Shown: one piece after another, positions 17,895-27,349 of the stretch
Numbering within the stretch: the first letter of the stretch is position 1
Layout: every line of letters starts with the position of its first letter
NCBI GenBank assembly: GCA_016195085.1
Contig: JACQAG010000072.1
Coordinates: 1-64,000, forward strand
Length of the DNA: 64,000 nucleotides
DNA from: Pseudomonadota bacterium
GTDB lineage: Bacteria; Pseudomonadota; Alphaproteobacteria; SHVZ01
Direction: 5' to 3'
Position numbers and translations under genes: made by a program
The notes under the pieces: generated by a model
The model's database searches: none
Told to the model about the DNA's origin: nothing
Seen by the model: only the letters and a program-made list of their open reading frames with translations

Positions 17895-19958
17895 ATGGGG
17901 AATGCTCATGTCTTGGCTGACCTTGGCGATCGAGCCGAGGTTGCCCCCGCTGTTGCGCCTGGCCTCTTGGAAGTCGAGGATCTCCATGTGGAGTTCCGGA
18001 CCTCCGCCGGCGTGGTGCACGCTGTCCAAGGGCTGAGCTTCAAGGTCAAGCCCGGCGAGATTGTCGCCATCGTCGGCGAATCGGGCAGCGGCAAGTCGGT
18101 TTCGGCCCTGTCGATCATGCGGCTTTTGCCGCGCCGAACCGCCCGCATCGCCAAGGGCAGCATCCGCTTCGAGGGCCGCGATCTCCTCGGCCTGTCGGAC
18201 GAGGAGATGCGCCAGATTCGCGGGCGCGACATCTCGATGATCTTCCAGGAGCCGATGACCTCGCTCAATCCGCTCCTGCCGATCGGGCTGCAGATCACCG
18301 AGCCCTTGACCATCCATCTCGGCATGACCGAGGAGCAGTCGAAGGCCCGTGCCGTCGAGCTGATGCGGCTCGTCGGCATCTCCGCGCCCGAGACCAGGCT
18401 CGAGCAATATCCCCATCAGCTCTCCGGCGGCATGCGCCAGCGGGTGATGATCGCGATCGGACTCGCCTGCAACCCGAAGCTCATCATCGCCGACGAGCCG
18501 ACCACGGCGCTCGACGTCACCATCCAGGCGCAGATCCTCGAGCTGATGAAGGACCTCGCGCGCCGTTTCAACATCGCCCTCATCCTGATCACGCACAACC
18601 TCGGCATCGTGGCGCGCTATGCCGACCGGGTGATCGTGCTCTATGCGGCTCGCCTCGTCGAGCAGGGCGAGGCCGATGCGGTGTTTCACCGGCCGCGCCA
18701 TCCCTACTCCATGGGCCTGTTGCGCGCGGTGCCGCGGCTGGATCGGCCGCGCGGCCAGCGGCTGGAGACGATCGAGGGCCTGCCGCCCAATCTGACGGAT
18801 GCGCCGCCGGGTTGCCGCTTCCAGCCGCGCTGCCCGCACCGGATTGCTCGATGCGCCGACGACCCGCCCTTGATCGAGGTCGAGCCCGACCACGTCTCGG
18901 CCTGCTTCCGCGCCGCCGAGATCGCGGCCGGCCAGCTCACCGAGCAGCGAGCCGGCACCGGAGCGATCGTCGGCGACGAGGTCCAGCGCCGCGCGCCGCT
19001 CCTCTCGGTGCGCCATCTGGTCAAGCACTTCGCCGTCAATTCCGGCTGGCGCGGCAGCCGGTCTACCGTGCGTGCCGTCGAGGATGTGAGCTTCGACATC
19101 TTTCCCGGCGAGACGCTGGGCCTCGTCGGCGAGTCCGGCTGCGGCAAGACCACGATCGGCCGCCTGATCCTCCGCCTGGAGACGCCGACCTCCGGCGAGA
19201 TCAGGATCGAGGGACGCGATCTTGCCCGCGCCAGCCAGACGGACCTCATCGCCATTCGCCGGCGCGTGCAGGTCATCTTCCAGGATCCCTATAGCTCGCT
19301 CAATCCCAGGATGACGGTGGGCGAGATCGTCGCCGAGCCCTTGGCGGTGCATCGCATCGTCGAGACCCCTCGGGCGGTGGCGGAACGGGTGGCGCTGCTT
19401 CTCGGCCAGGTAGGGCTGAGACCGGAGATGCGCGCCCGCTATCCCCATCAGCTCTCGGGCGGGCAAAGGCAGCGCGTCGGCATCGCCCGCGCGCTCGCCT
19501 TCGAGCCGGCCTTCATCGTCTGCGACGAGGCCGTCTCGGCGCTCGATGTGTCGATCCAAGGCCAGATCATCAACCTGCTCGAGGACCTGCAGCAGGCCTA
19601 CGGCCTCGCCTTCCTCTTTATCGCCCACGATCTGGCGGTGGTTCGCCACATCTCGATGCGCGTGGTGGTGATGTATCTGGGTCGGGTCATGGAGGTGGCA
19701 CTTCGCGACGAGCTCTATCGCGATCCGCTTCACCCCTACACCAAGCTCCTCTTGGACGCTGCCCCGGTCCCCGACCCGACGATCGAGAAGGCGCGGGCGC
19801 CACGGCTCATCTCCGGCGAGTTGCCGAGCGCGCTCCGCCCCCCGGTCGGCTGCGTCTTCCATACCCGCTGTCCGATGGCGAGCCAGGAATGCAAGGAGGC
19901 CGTCCCGGCGCTGCGCGAGGTCCGGCCGGGGCATTACGCCGCCTGCATAAAGGTGTAA
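17895..19958 (+). CDS. Peptide-type ABC transporter, fused dual ATP-binding protein (DppD-DppF/GsiA-like)
   Basis: A 687-residue protein with two complete ABC domains. First half: Walker A GESGSGKS, signature LSGGMRQRV, Walker [12 protein letters not shown]. Second half: [17 protein letters not shown] and [11 protein letters not shown]. Each half is followed by the oligopeptide-transporter C-terminal Cys block ([28 protein letters not shown]). It energises import of peptides, opines or similar solutes together with the binding protein and permeases downstream. Starts at ATG 17895 (another ATG out of frame nearby). It is the first gene of the importer operon. Confidence 0.93.
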   Translation: MGNAHVLADLGDRAEVAPAVAPGLLEVEDLHVEFRTSAGVVHAVQGLSFKVKPGEIVAIVGESGSGKSVSALSIMRLLPRRTARIAKGSIRFEGRDLLGLSDEEMRQIRGRDISMIFQEPMTSLNPLLPIGLQITEPLTIHLGMTEEQSKARAVELMRLVGISAPETRLEQYPHQLSGGMRQRVMIAIGLACNPKLIIADEPTTALDVTIQAQILELMKDLARRFNIALILITHNLGIVARYADRVIVLYAARLVEQGEADAVFHRPRHPYSMGLLRAVPRLDRPRGQRLETIEGLPPNLTDAPPGCRFQPRCPHRIARCADDPPLIEVEPDHVSACFRAAEIAAGQLTEQRAGTGAIVGDEVQRRAPLLSVRHLVKHFAVNSGWRGSRSTVRAVEDVSFDIFPGETLGLVGESGCGKTTIGRLILRLETPTSGEIRIEGRDLARASQTDLIAIRRRVQVIFQDPYSSLNPRMTVGEIVAEPLAVHRIVETPRAVAERVALLLGQVGLRPEMRARYPHQLSGGQRQRVGIARALAFEPAFIVCDEAVSALDVSIQGQIINLLEDLQQAYGLAFLFIAHDLAVVRHISMRVVVMYLGRVMEVALRDELYRDPLHPYTKLLLDAAPVPDPTIEKARAPRLISGELPSALRPPVGCVFHTRCPMASQECKEAVPALREVRPGHYAACIKV

Positions 19959-20009
19959 ATTGCGCACCAAGACGGGAGCAATTCCTTCAGCCGTTAAGGG
20001 AGGAGCGAC

Positions 20010-21599
20010 ATGCGCAGACTAACGACGTTGCGGGTACTCGCCGCCGGCCTGTTAGCCGCTGGTCTCGCCGGCTGGCCTGCCTTCGCCGACGAGCCGAAGC
20101 GGGGCGGGATCCTCAATCTTGCCATCTCGGCCGAGACGGCGACTTATGACGGCATTGCCTCCGACACCTTCGCCACCATGCATTTCGCGGCGCCATTCTA
20201 CTCCGAGCTGCTCAAGTTCGACCTCGCGAGCTATCCGAAGCTGAAGGGCGATCTGGCCGAGTCCTGGAGCGTAGCCAGCGACCTCAAGTCCTACACCTTC
20301 AAGCTGAAGCCGAACGTGACCTTCCACGACGGCTCGCCCCTGACCTCGGCCGACGTCAAGGCGAGCTATGACCGCATGCGCAAGCCGTCGCCGGGCGTGG
20401 TCTCGGTCAGGCAGGCGACCTTCGAGGACATCGGCACGATCGAGACGCCGGATCCGCTGACCGTGGTCTTCCGCATGGCGGACGTGAACCCGGGCATGCT
20501 CGAGCACTTCGCCAGCCCCTGGAACTTCATCTATTCCGCCGCCAAGCTCGCCCAGGATCCGAAGTTCCCCGAGCAGAACATCCTCGGCTCCGGTCCGTTC
20601 AGGTTCGTCGAGCATGTGCGCGGCAGCCACGTGCAGGGTGTGCGCAACGACAAGTACTTCCAGGCCGGCAAGCCCTATCTGGACGGCTTCCGCGGCGTCT
20701 TCATGCTGCAGCCGGCCGCCATGCTGAACGCCATGCAGGGCGGGCAGGTGCTGGGCGAGTTCCGCGGCATCTCGCCGGCCGAGCGCGATCGGCTGAAGCA
20801 GGCGATGGGCGACAAGATCCGCACCGAGGAGTCGAGCTGGACCTTGAACCTCTTGGTCAGCTTCAACACCCAGAAGAAGCCTTTCGACGACGTCCGCGTC
20901 CGGCGCGCGCTGTCGATGGCCATCGACCGCTGGGGCGGCAGCCAGGGCTTGGCGCGCACTTCGACCTTGAACGGCGTCGGCGGCCTCATGCGCCCCGGCT
21001 CGACCTACGCCACGCCCGAGGCGGAGCTGGTCAAGCTGCCAGGCTTCAGCAAGGATATCGGCGCCTCGCGCGCCGAGGCGAAGAAGCTCCTGGCCGAGGC
21101 CGGCGTTCCGAACCTCAGCTTCAAGCTGCTCAACCGCTCGATCGCCCAGCCCTACACCCCGGCCGGCGTGTTCCTGGTCGACCAGTGGCGGCAGATCGGC
21201 GTGACGGTTGAGAATCTGCAGCAGGAGACCTCGCCGTATTTCGCCGCGCTCTCCAGCGGCAACTATGACGTGGCGGTCGACTTCTCCAACCTGTTCATGG
21301 ACGAGCCGACGCTCGGCCTGTCGAAGTACGTCTCCTTCGACCGGGCGCCGGAGAACCGCTCCCGGGTGATCGACCGCGACATCGATTCCTTGTTCGATAA
21401 GCAACGCCACAGCGTCGATACGAAGGTGCGCGGCGATCTCATCCGGCAGATGGAGAAGCGCACCTTGGAGCAGTCCTATTCGGTGCCTCTCCTCTGGTGG
21501 CACCGGATCGTCGCCACCAATGCCAAGCTCATGGGCTGGCAGATGTCGGCGAGCCATCTCCTGGGTCAGGATTTGGCCGACGTCTGGCTCGCCGAGTGA
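20010..21599 (+). CDS. Peptide/nickel-type ABC transporter substrate-binding protein (family 5)
   Basis: A 529-residue SBP_bac_5 protein. The signal peptide is MRRLTTLRVLAAGLLAAGLAG to AFA, then DEPKRGGILNLAIS. It carries the family blocks SWSVASDLKSYTFKLKPNVTFHDGSPLTSADVKASYDR and KKPFDDVRVRRALSMAIDR. It binds the solute in the periplasm and delivers it to the permeases. A strong GGGAGGAG Shine-Dalgarno precedes ATG 20010. Ligand is unknown. A palindromic repeat separates it from the permease genes. Confidence 0.93.
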   Translation: MRRLTTLRVLAAGLLAAGLAGWPAFADEPKRGGILNLAISAETATYDGIASDTFATMHFAAPFYSELLKFDLASYPKLKGDLAESWSVASDLKSYTFKLKPNVTFHDGSPLTSADVKASYDRMRKPSPGVVSVRQATFEDIGTIETPDPLTVVFRMADVNPGMLEHFASPWNFIYSAAKLAQDPKFPEQNILGSGPFRFVEHVRGSHVQGVRNDKYFQAGKPYLDGFRGVFMLQPAAMLNAMQGGQVLGEFRGISPAERDRLKQAMGDKIRTEESSWTLNLLVSFNTQKKPFDDVRVRRALSMAIDRWGGSQGLARTSTLNGVGGLMRPGSTYATPEAELVKLPGFSKDIGASRAEAKKLLAEAGVPNLSFKLLNRSIAQPYTPAGVFLVDQWRQIGVTVENLQQETSPYFAALSSGNYDVAVDFSNLFMDEPTLGLSKYVSFDRAPENRSRVIDRDIDSLFDKQRHSVDTKVRGDLIRQMEKRTLEQSYSVPLLWWHRIVATNAKLMGWQMSASHLLGQDLADVWLAE

Positions 21600-21639
21600 G
21601 GGGCGGCCGGTAAGGCGACAATCTCCCAAAGTCATGCGC

Positions 21640-21728
21640 AGACCCTCACCCGCCTCGCTGGCGCTCGGCACCCTCTCCCGCAGTGCGGGAGAGGGAGGCC
21701 CCTGCGTCTTCGCGGGAGGGTGAGGGTT
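21640..21728. repeat. GC-rich compound palindrome, family A
   Basis: AGACCCTCACCC, linker GCCTCGCTGGCGCTCGGCA, stem CCCTCTCCCGC-AGT-GCGGGAGAGGG, and closing GGGTGAGGGTT. The linker is identical to that of the copy near 31249. It sits inside the importer operon, 10 bases before the first permease start. Confidence 0.85.
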
Positions 21729-21738
21729 CGGCGACGCC

Positions 21739-22692
21739 ATGCTGCGCTACACCGCTAACCGGCTCCTGTTGATGGTACCCACACTCATCGGGGTGGCGGT
21801 GCTGGTGTTCTTCATGCTGCGGATCATTCCCGGCGACGTGGTCGAGGTGAAGCTCCGCGCCGATGGCGGCAATGTCAGCCAGCAGACGATCGAGGTCGAG
21901 CGCAAGCGGCTCGGCCTCGATCGGCCGATGGCGGTGCAGTTCGCCGACTGGATGGTGGGTCTGGCGACGCTCGATCTCGGCACTTCCATGTGGACCACCC
22001 GGCCGGTCAGAGAGGAGATCGCCATCCGGCTCGAGCTGTCGATCGAGGTGGCGATCATGGCGACCTTCTTCGCGGTCCTCATCGCCGTGCCGCTCGGCAT
22101 GACCGCAGCACTGATGCGCGACACCTGGATCGACTACGTCGTGCGCCTGGTCACCATCGGCGGCCTCGCCGTGCCGTCGTTCTGGCTCGGCATGATGATC
22201 ATGATCGGGCTGCTGACGTTCTTCAATTGGCTGCCGCCGATCACCTTCACGCCGATCTATGTCGATTTGAAAGAGAATCTGACGCAGCTCGTGTGGCCGG
22301 CGATGGCGGTCGGCTACCGCTACTCCGCCGTGGTCGCGCGCATGATCCGCTCGTCGCTCCTGGAGGTGCTGGGCGAGGACTACATCCGCACCGCGCGCGC
22401 GAAAGGCGTCTACGAGAAACTGGTGATCGGCCGCCACGCGCTGAGGAACGCGCTCCTGCCGGCGATCACGGTCATCGGGCTGGAATTCGCCTTTCTCATC
22501 GGCGGGCTGGTGGTGACCGAGCAGGTGTTCAACTTGAACGGCCTCGGCAAGCTGTTCGTGCAGAGCGTGTCGCGCAGCGACTTCACCCTGGTGCAAGGCC
22601 TGGTCATGCTGATCGCGCTGTTCTACGTTTCGGTCAATCTCGTCGTCGACCTGCTCTACGCGGTCTTCGATCCCAGGGTGCGCTACCGGTGA
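21739..22692 (+). CDS. Peptide-type ABC transporter permease (DppB-like)
   Basis: A 317-residue inner-membrane permease: N-terminal helix NRLLLMVPTLIGVAVLVFFMLRIIPGD, periplasmic loop, then five helices with the EAA loop RMIRSSLLEVLGEDYIRTARAKGVYEKLVIGRHALRNALLP. This is the DppB/OppB/GsiC pattern. It forms the translocation pore with the DppC-like gene, which begins 10 bases later. It lies directly downstream of the palindromic repeat at 21640-21728. Confidence 0.94.
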   Translation: MLRYTANRLLLMVPTLIGVAVLVFFMLRIIPGDVVEVKLRADGGNVSQQTIEVERKRLGLDRPMAVQFADWMVGLATLDLGTSMWTTRPVREEIAIRLELSIEVAIMATFFAVLIAVPLGMTAALMRDTWIDYVVRLVTIGGLAVPSFWLGMMIMIGLLTFFNWLPPITFTPIYVDLKENLTQLVWPAMAVGYRYSAVVARMIRSSLLEVLGEDYIRTARAKGVYEKLVIGRHALRNALLPAITVIGLEFAFLIGGLVVTEQVFNLNGLGKLFVQSVSRSDFTLVQGLVMLIALFYVSVNLVVDLLYAVFDPRVRYR

Positions 22693-22702
22693 GGCCGCCG
22701 CC

Positions 22703-23596
22703 ATGACCATCGCCGAGACTGTCTACCGGCCGACGCGCACGCTCCGGCAGAGCCTGCTCGTGCGCTTCTGCCGGGCGCAGCCCCTGGGTGCCGTGAGCCT
22801 GGTGGTCATCGTGGCGATGATGGCCGCCGGCGTCTTCTCCGAATTGGCCGCACCCTACGATCCGGTGGCGATCGATTTCGGCGGGATGCTGGCGGCGCCG
22901 TCGCTGCAGCATTTCTGCGGCACCGACGCCTTCGGCCGCGATGTGTTCTCGCGCATCATCTATGGGGCGCGCACCGCGCTGGCGATCGGCTTCCTCTCTT
23001 CCTTGAGCGGCTCCTCCATCGGCGCCGTGCTGGGCGCCACGTCGGCCTATTTCGGCGGCCACATCGACAATTGGGTGCAGCGCCTCATCGACATCATGCT
23101 GGCCTTCCCGATCATCGTGCTGGCGCTCGTGGTGGTAACCGTGCTCGGACGCAGTCTCGTGCTCGGCGTCGACGCCAACCTCATCGTCGCCATCGCCATT
23201 CCCATCATCCCGAACGTGACCCGGGTGGTACGGGCCGCCGCGCTGTCGATCCGCAACCTGCCCTACATCGATGCGGCGCGCGCCGGCGGCTATTCCCATG
23301 CCCGGATCATCTTGAGGCACATGGCCCCGAACCTGGTGGCGCCCTACATCATCATGTTCACCGCCTTCATCGCCCAGGCGATCCTGTTGGAGGCCTCGCT
23401 CTCCTTCCTCGGCCTCGGCGTGACCGAGCCGACGCCGGCCTGGGGTCTCATGCTGTCGGGCAACGCCACGGATTTCTTCAAAGAGGCGCCGTGGATGATC
23501 TTCTTCCCGGGCCTCGCCATCAGCCTCGCGGTGTTCGCCTTCAATCTCTTCGGCGATTCCTTGCGCGATTGGCTCGATCCCAAGTTCAAGACGTAG
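22703..23596 (+). CDS. Peptide-type ABC transporter permease (DppC-like)
   Basis: A 297-residue permease with the OppC N-terminal block (LRQSLLVRFCRAQPLGAVSLVVIVAMMAAGVFSELAAPYDP), GTDAFGRDVFSRIIYGARTAL, and the EAA loop IRNLPYIDAARAGGYSHARIILRHMAPN. It pairs with the preceding DppB-like permease. Its stop is followed two bases later by the ATG of a flavoprotein dehydrogenase, so that gene is part of the same transcript. Confidence 0.94.
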   Translation: MTIAETVYRPTRTLRQSLLVRFCRAQPLGAVSLVVIVAMMAAGVFSELAAPYDPVAIDFGGMLAAPSLQHFCGTDAFGRDVFSRIIYGARTALAIGFLSSLSGSSIGAVLGATSAYFGGHIDNWVQRLIDIMLAFPIIVLALVVVTVLGRSLVLGVDANLIVAIAIPIIPNVTRVVRAAALSIRNLPYIDAARAGGYSHARIILRHMAPNLVAPYIIMFTAFIAQAILLEASLSFLGLGVTEPTPAWGLMLSGNATDFFKEAPWMIFFPGLAISLAVFAFNLFGDSLRDWLDPKFKT

Positions 23597-23598
23597 TG

Positions 23599-25116
23599 AT
23601 GGCCTTGCGCCATGACGTGGTCGTGGTTGGGGCGGGCAATGCCGCTCTCTGCGCTGCCTTGGCGGCCCGCGAAGCGGGTGCCGATGTGCTGGTACTGGAA
23701 GCCGCACCCGAGCCCTTCAGCGGTGGCAATACGCGGTTTACCGCCGGCGCCATGCGGGTCGTCTATGACGGTGTGGAGGATTTACGGCGCCTGATGCCGG
23801 ACTTGACCGACGAGGAGGTGGCCCGCACCGATTTCGGTACCTACACCGCCGAACAGTTCATGGACGACATGGGCCGGGTCACGCAATGGCGCAGCGACCC
23901 GGAGCTGGCAGAGACCCTGGTCGGCGGCAGCCGCGAGGCGCTCCTGTGGATGCGCTCGAAGGGAGTGCGCTTCCAGCCGATCTACGGCCGCCAAGCCTTC
24001 AAGGTCGACGGCAAGTTCAAGTTCTGGGGTGGGCTCACGGTCGAGGCCTGGGGCGGCGGGCCGGGCCTGATCGAGGCCTTGACCGCCGCCATCCGCCGCG
24101 AGGGCATCGCCCTTTGGTACGGGGCGCGGGCGGTTCGCCTCATCAATGAGGACGACGGCGTCGCCGGCGTTATGGTCAAGCATGACGGGGTGAGCCGGGA
24201 GGTGCGGGCGGGTGCGGTGGTTCTGGCGTGCGGCGGCTTCGAGGCGAACACCGAGTGGCGCACCCGCTATCTCGGGCCCGGCTGGGATCTGGCCAAGGTC
24301 CGCGGCAGCCGCTTCAACATGGGCGACGGCATCCGCATGGCGCTCGAGATCGGCGCCTCGCCCGCCGGCAACTGGTCGGGATGCCACGCCGTCGGCTGGG
24401 AGCGGAACGCGCCGGAGTTCGGCGATCTCGCCGTGGGTGACGCCTTCCAGAAGCACAGCTATCCCTTCGGCATCATGGTCAACGCCAAAGGCCGGCGGTT
24501 CGTCGACGAGGGTGCGGATTTCCGCAACTACACCTATGCGAAATACGGCCGCGTCGTCTTGGAGCAGCCCGGGCAATTCGCCTGGCAGGTGTTCGATGCC
24601 AAGGTCGTGCATTTGCTGCGCGACGAATATCGCATCAAGCAAGTGACCAAGGTCGCGGCCGGCACGATCGAAGAGCTGGCGGGCAAGCTGGAGGATGTCG
24701 ACACGACCGCCTTCAAGGACGAGATCGCCCGCTACAACCCAGCCGTCAGGACCGAGATTCCGTTCAATCCCAACGTCAAGGACGGCAGGCGCACAGAAGG
24801 GCTCGCCATCGACAAGTCGAATTGGGCGAACACGATCGACACCCCACCCTTCGAAGCCTATGCCGTCACCTGCGGCATCACCTTCACCTTCGGAGGGCTC
24901 AGGATCGACGGCGCGGCGGGCGTGGTGGACACTGCGGGTGCGCCCATCGGCGGGCTCTTCGCCGCAGGCGAGCTCGTCGGCGGCCTCTTCTATTTCAACT
25001 ATCCCGGCGGCACCGGCTTGACCTCAGGCTCGGTGTTCGGCCGCATCGCCGGCGGCGCGGCCGCAAGCCACGCGCTCAGCCGCCGGCAGCGATCCGCTGA
25101 GCGATCATCGTCTTGA
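23599..25116 (+). CDS. FAD-dependent dehydrogenase, TcuA (tricarballylate dehydrogenase)/fumarate-reductase-flavoprotein-like
   Basis: A 505-residue FAD_binding_2 protein. The N-terminal dinucleotide motif VVVVGAGNAALCAALAAREAGADVLVLEAA uses GxGNAA rather than GxGxxG, as in TcuA. The GGNTRFTAGAMR, WGGGPGLIEAL and C-terminal GGLFAAGELVGGLFYFNYPGGTGLTSG blocks match TcuA/flavocytochrome c-type enzymes. It probably oxidises or reduces a carboxylic acid imported by the adjacent ABC system; tricarballylate itself is not proven. ATG 23599 lies 2 bases after the DppC stop. Its 3' end overlaps the convergent TPR gene by 41 bases. Confidence 0.85.
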   Translation: MALRHDVVVVGAGNAALCAALAAREAGADVLVLEAAPEPFSGGNTRFTAGAMRVVYDGVEDLRRLMPDLTDEEVARTDFGTYTAEQFMDDMGRVTQWRSDPELAETLVGGSREALLWMRSKGVRFQPIYGRQAFKVDGKFKFWGGLTVEAWGGGPGLIEALTAAIRREGIALWYGARAVRLINEDDGVAGVMVKHDGVSREVRAGAVVLACGGFEANTEWRTRYLGPGWDLAKVRGSRFNMGDGIRMALEIGASPAGNWSGCHAVGWERNAPEFGDLAVGDAFQKHSYPFGIMVNAKGRRFVDEGADFRNYTYAKYGRVVLEQPGQFAWQVFDAKVVHLLRDEYRIKQVTKVAAGTIEELAGKLEDVDTTAFKDEIARYNPAVRTEIPFNPNVKDGRRTEGLAIDKSNWANTIDTPPFEAYAVTCGITFTFGGLRIDGAAGVVDTAGAPIGGLFAAGELVGGLFYFNYPGGTGLTSGSVFGRIAGGAAASHALSRRQRSAERSSS

Positions 25117-27181
25117 AGGCCTCGACGATGCGCGGCACGTAGACGTGCTTGTAGGGGAAGTCGGTCTTCGAGTCGTTGAGGTGCACCAGCATGGTGGCGT
25201 TGGCCTCGAACACGAAGAGGCGTCCGTCCCGGGTCAGCGTGCAATCGATGCCGAAATAGTCCAGCGGCACCAGCCGGGCGATTTCTTGTAGAGCCGCCGT
25301 CGCCTTGGCGCCGAAGACCTCGTCGAGATCGGCGAGGAAGCGGTGCTCCTCGTCCTTCATCCACTCGGTCTCGCGCATTTTGGTGCGGTAGTAGTGCACC
25401 TTCCAATCCTCGTAGATGGCGAGGTGGTAGGGATAGGGGCGGCCGTCGACGAAGGCGACCCGATACTTCCGGTAATAGCCGTCGGCGCTCCGGAAATCGA
25501 CGAACTGCGTCAGGTAAAACTCGCGGCCTGCGACGTCCCGCAGAAACGGCATCATCGCGGCGGGCGCATCGATGCGGACGAGATCGTCGCCGCCATGGGC
25601 GCCGAAGGGCCTGACCAGGATCGGCATGGCGAGGCCGGTGGCCGCCAGGGTCGCCTCCAGCCGATGCGGCGCCAGGTCTGCACGCGTGACCCGCACCGTG
25701 ACCGGCACGAAGCCACCCTCGATGCCGGCGAGCAGGCGGGCCATGCGGTCGCGGGTGGTGCCGCGCACCGCCTCCGGGTGGTTGAGCCGTGGCTCGGGGC
25801 GCGAGGCGAGAAAGGTGCTAGCGAGCGCCAAGCCGCGCTCCGCCTTGTCGGGCTCGCCGATGCCGTTGAAGATCGCATCGAATGCCGGCAGGACGGGCGG
25901 CGCTTCGCCTTCGCCCACATCGAGGAGCACGAACTTGTGCAAGGTGAAGTTGTCGCGGGTCAGGAGCGCGCCGAACGGCACGTTGACGTCATCGGGCGAC
26001 ATCAGCAGCAGCACCGTGGGCGCCGTCGGGTCGGCGAGGCAGAGCTCGGTGTAGATGCGCTTGGAGGCAAGCGCGGCCAGCCGGTGGGCGCGGGCGGCGG
26101 GAAGATCGTCGCGCAGCCGAGAGATGTAGGAGAGCGCCATATGCGCGTCGGGATTCCCGGGCTCGATCGCCAGATACCGTTCATAGGCGACGCCGGCGGA
26201 CTCGTACTCCTCTAGGTCCTGCAGGAGATTGCCGAGCTGGCCCAGGCTCAGGGTTCGCCCGGGATCGAGGGAAAGCGCCCGACGCTCGGCGGATGTCGCC
26301 TCGGCGATGCGGCCGGCGCCCTGCAGGCTTTGGGCGAGCATGGCGTGGAAATCCGGCAGCGTGGGAGCGATGGCAAGCGCCCGGCGCCCGCTCGAGAGCG
26401 CCCGCGCGCTCAGAGCCCTGCGCCCCTCGGTCTGGCCCAGGAGGCCGTGGGCGAGCGCCAAGCCGGGAGCGAGCGCCAGCGTCCTGCGATAGGCGGCGAG
26501 TGCCGCCTCGATCTCCTGGAGCTGCCGCCTGGCATTGCCGAGATTGAGGTGGAGCTCGGCCTGATCGGAGCGCTGGGCGAGCGCGCGATGAAACCACGGA
26601 ATGGCGTCGGCGGGACCCCGGGCCTCGTCGAGGGCGGCACCGAGATTGCTGCCGGCGCCGGCATGCGCGGGCGCCCAGGCCAGTGCCCGCCGGTAGGCCG
26701 TCAGCGCCGCTGCGATCCGTCCGCGGCCGCGCTCGACCGTGCCTAGCGCGTCATAGGCCTCGGCGAAGCCCGCCGATGGTGCCGCCGCCCGGCGATAGGC
26801 GAGGGCGGCCAGGGCCAGCCCTCCCATGCCCCGGTGGATCTCGCCCAGCTGCGCCAGGCGCAGCTTCTCGCCGGGAGCCAAGGCGAGCGCGCGGCGATAG
26901 CCGGCCAAGGCCGCGCCAAGATCCCCCTGCTGGCGCTTCGCCTCGGCGAGGGTGGCGTGGAAGTCCGGCACAGTGGGCTCGAGCCGGGCTGCCTCGGCGA
27001 TGCGCAAGTCCGCTTCCGCCGGCCGGCCGAGCTGGAGCGCCAGCGTGCCCAGAAGGTAGAGCGCCACCGTATTGCCGGGCTCGGATTCGAGCACCCGCCG
27101 GTAGAGCGGCTCCGCCACATCGAGGCGGCCGGCCTGGTGCTCACGCGCGGCGGTGGCGAGCGCTTCGGCGAGGGAGACCAT
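25076..27181 (-). CDS. TPR-repeat protein fused to an ATP-grasp-like C-terminal domain
   Basis: A 701-residue protein. Residues about 1-380 are at least ten tetratricopeptide-like units (AEPLYRRVLESEPGNTVALYLLG... AYERYLAIEPGNPDAHMALSYI). The C-terminal about 300 residues look like an ATP-grasp ligase: a mobile HxHNFT-like linker, ILVRPFGAHGGDDLVRI, YRKYRVAFVDGRPYPYHLAIYEDW and the metal-binding DYFGIDCTLTRDGRLFVFEANATM. It could ligate a peptide or sugar to a TPR-recruited partner, but no substrate is known. No signal peptide. A divergent two-hairpin repeat follows its start at 27194. Confidence 0.82.
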   Translation of the reverse strand: MVSLAEALATAAREHQAGRLDVAEPLYRRVLESEPGNTVALYLLGTLALQLGRPAEADLRIAEAARLEPTVPDFHATLAEAKRQQGDLGAALAGYRRALALAPGEKLRLAQLGEIHRGMGGLALAALAYRRAAAPSAGFAEAYDALGTVERGRGRIAAALTAYRRALAWAPAHAGAGSNLGAALDEARGPADAIPWFHRALAQRSDQAELHLNLGNARRQLQEIEAALAAYRRTLALAPGLALAHGLLGQTEGRRALSARALSSGRRALAIAPTLPDFHAMLAQSLQGAGRIAEATSAERRALSLDPGRTLSLGQLGNLLQDLEEYESAGVAYERYLAIEPGNPDAHMALSYISRLRDDLPAARAHRLAALASKRIYTELCLADPTAPTVLLLMSPDDVNVPFGALLTRDNFTLHKFVLLDVGEGEAPPVLPAFDAIFNGIGEPDKAERGLALASTFLASRPEPRLNHPEAVRGTTRDRMARLLAGIEGGFVPVTVRVTRADLAPHRLEATLAATGLAMPILVRPFGAHGGDDLVRIDAPAAMMPFLRDVAGREFYLTQFVDFRSADGYYRKYRVAFVDGRPYPYHLAIYEDWKVHYYRTKMRETEWMKDEEHRFLADLDEVFGAKATAALQEIARLVPLDYFGIDCTLTRDGRLFVFEANATMLVHLNDSKTDFPYKHVYVPRIVEAFKTMIAQRIAAGG

Positions 27182-27193
27182 CGCCGGAATATA

Positions 27194-27309
27194 GTGTCCC
27201 GCCCCAGAAATTCGTCAGCGAATTTCTGGGACAAGCGGGCCACTAATCTATTGAATCTAGTGTGATGATTCCGAAGTTCGATGACGAACTTCGGAATCAT
27301 CACACTAGC
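27194..27309. repeat. Two-hairpin repeat element, copy 1
   Basis: A 116-bp element. Hairpin 1 has perfect 12-bp arms (CCCAGAAATTCG at 27203-27214, CGAATTTCTGGG at 27219-27230, loop TCAG). Hairpin 2 has perfect 24-bp arms (27257-27280 and 27285-27308) with loop ATGA; arms start CTAGTGTGAT and end ATCACACTAG. The nearly identical second copy is at 39383-39501. It fills the divergent gap between the TPR/ATP-grasp gene and the GST gene. Confidence 0.93.
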
Positions 27310-27349
27310 CTCCGCCCTGGTAGGGCATTCCTTCGGAGAATTTCCTCAT

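Noticed and set aside
17826-19970. 714-residue frame antisense to the fused ABC ATPase
   Set aside because: Despite its length it has no motif, is His/Arg/Asp-rich, and fully covers a gene with all ABC motifs on the other strand.
20052-21740. 562-residue frame antisense to the peptide-binding protein
   Set aside because: Shadow of a convincing SBP_bac_5 gene.
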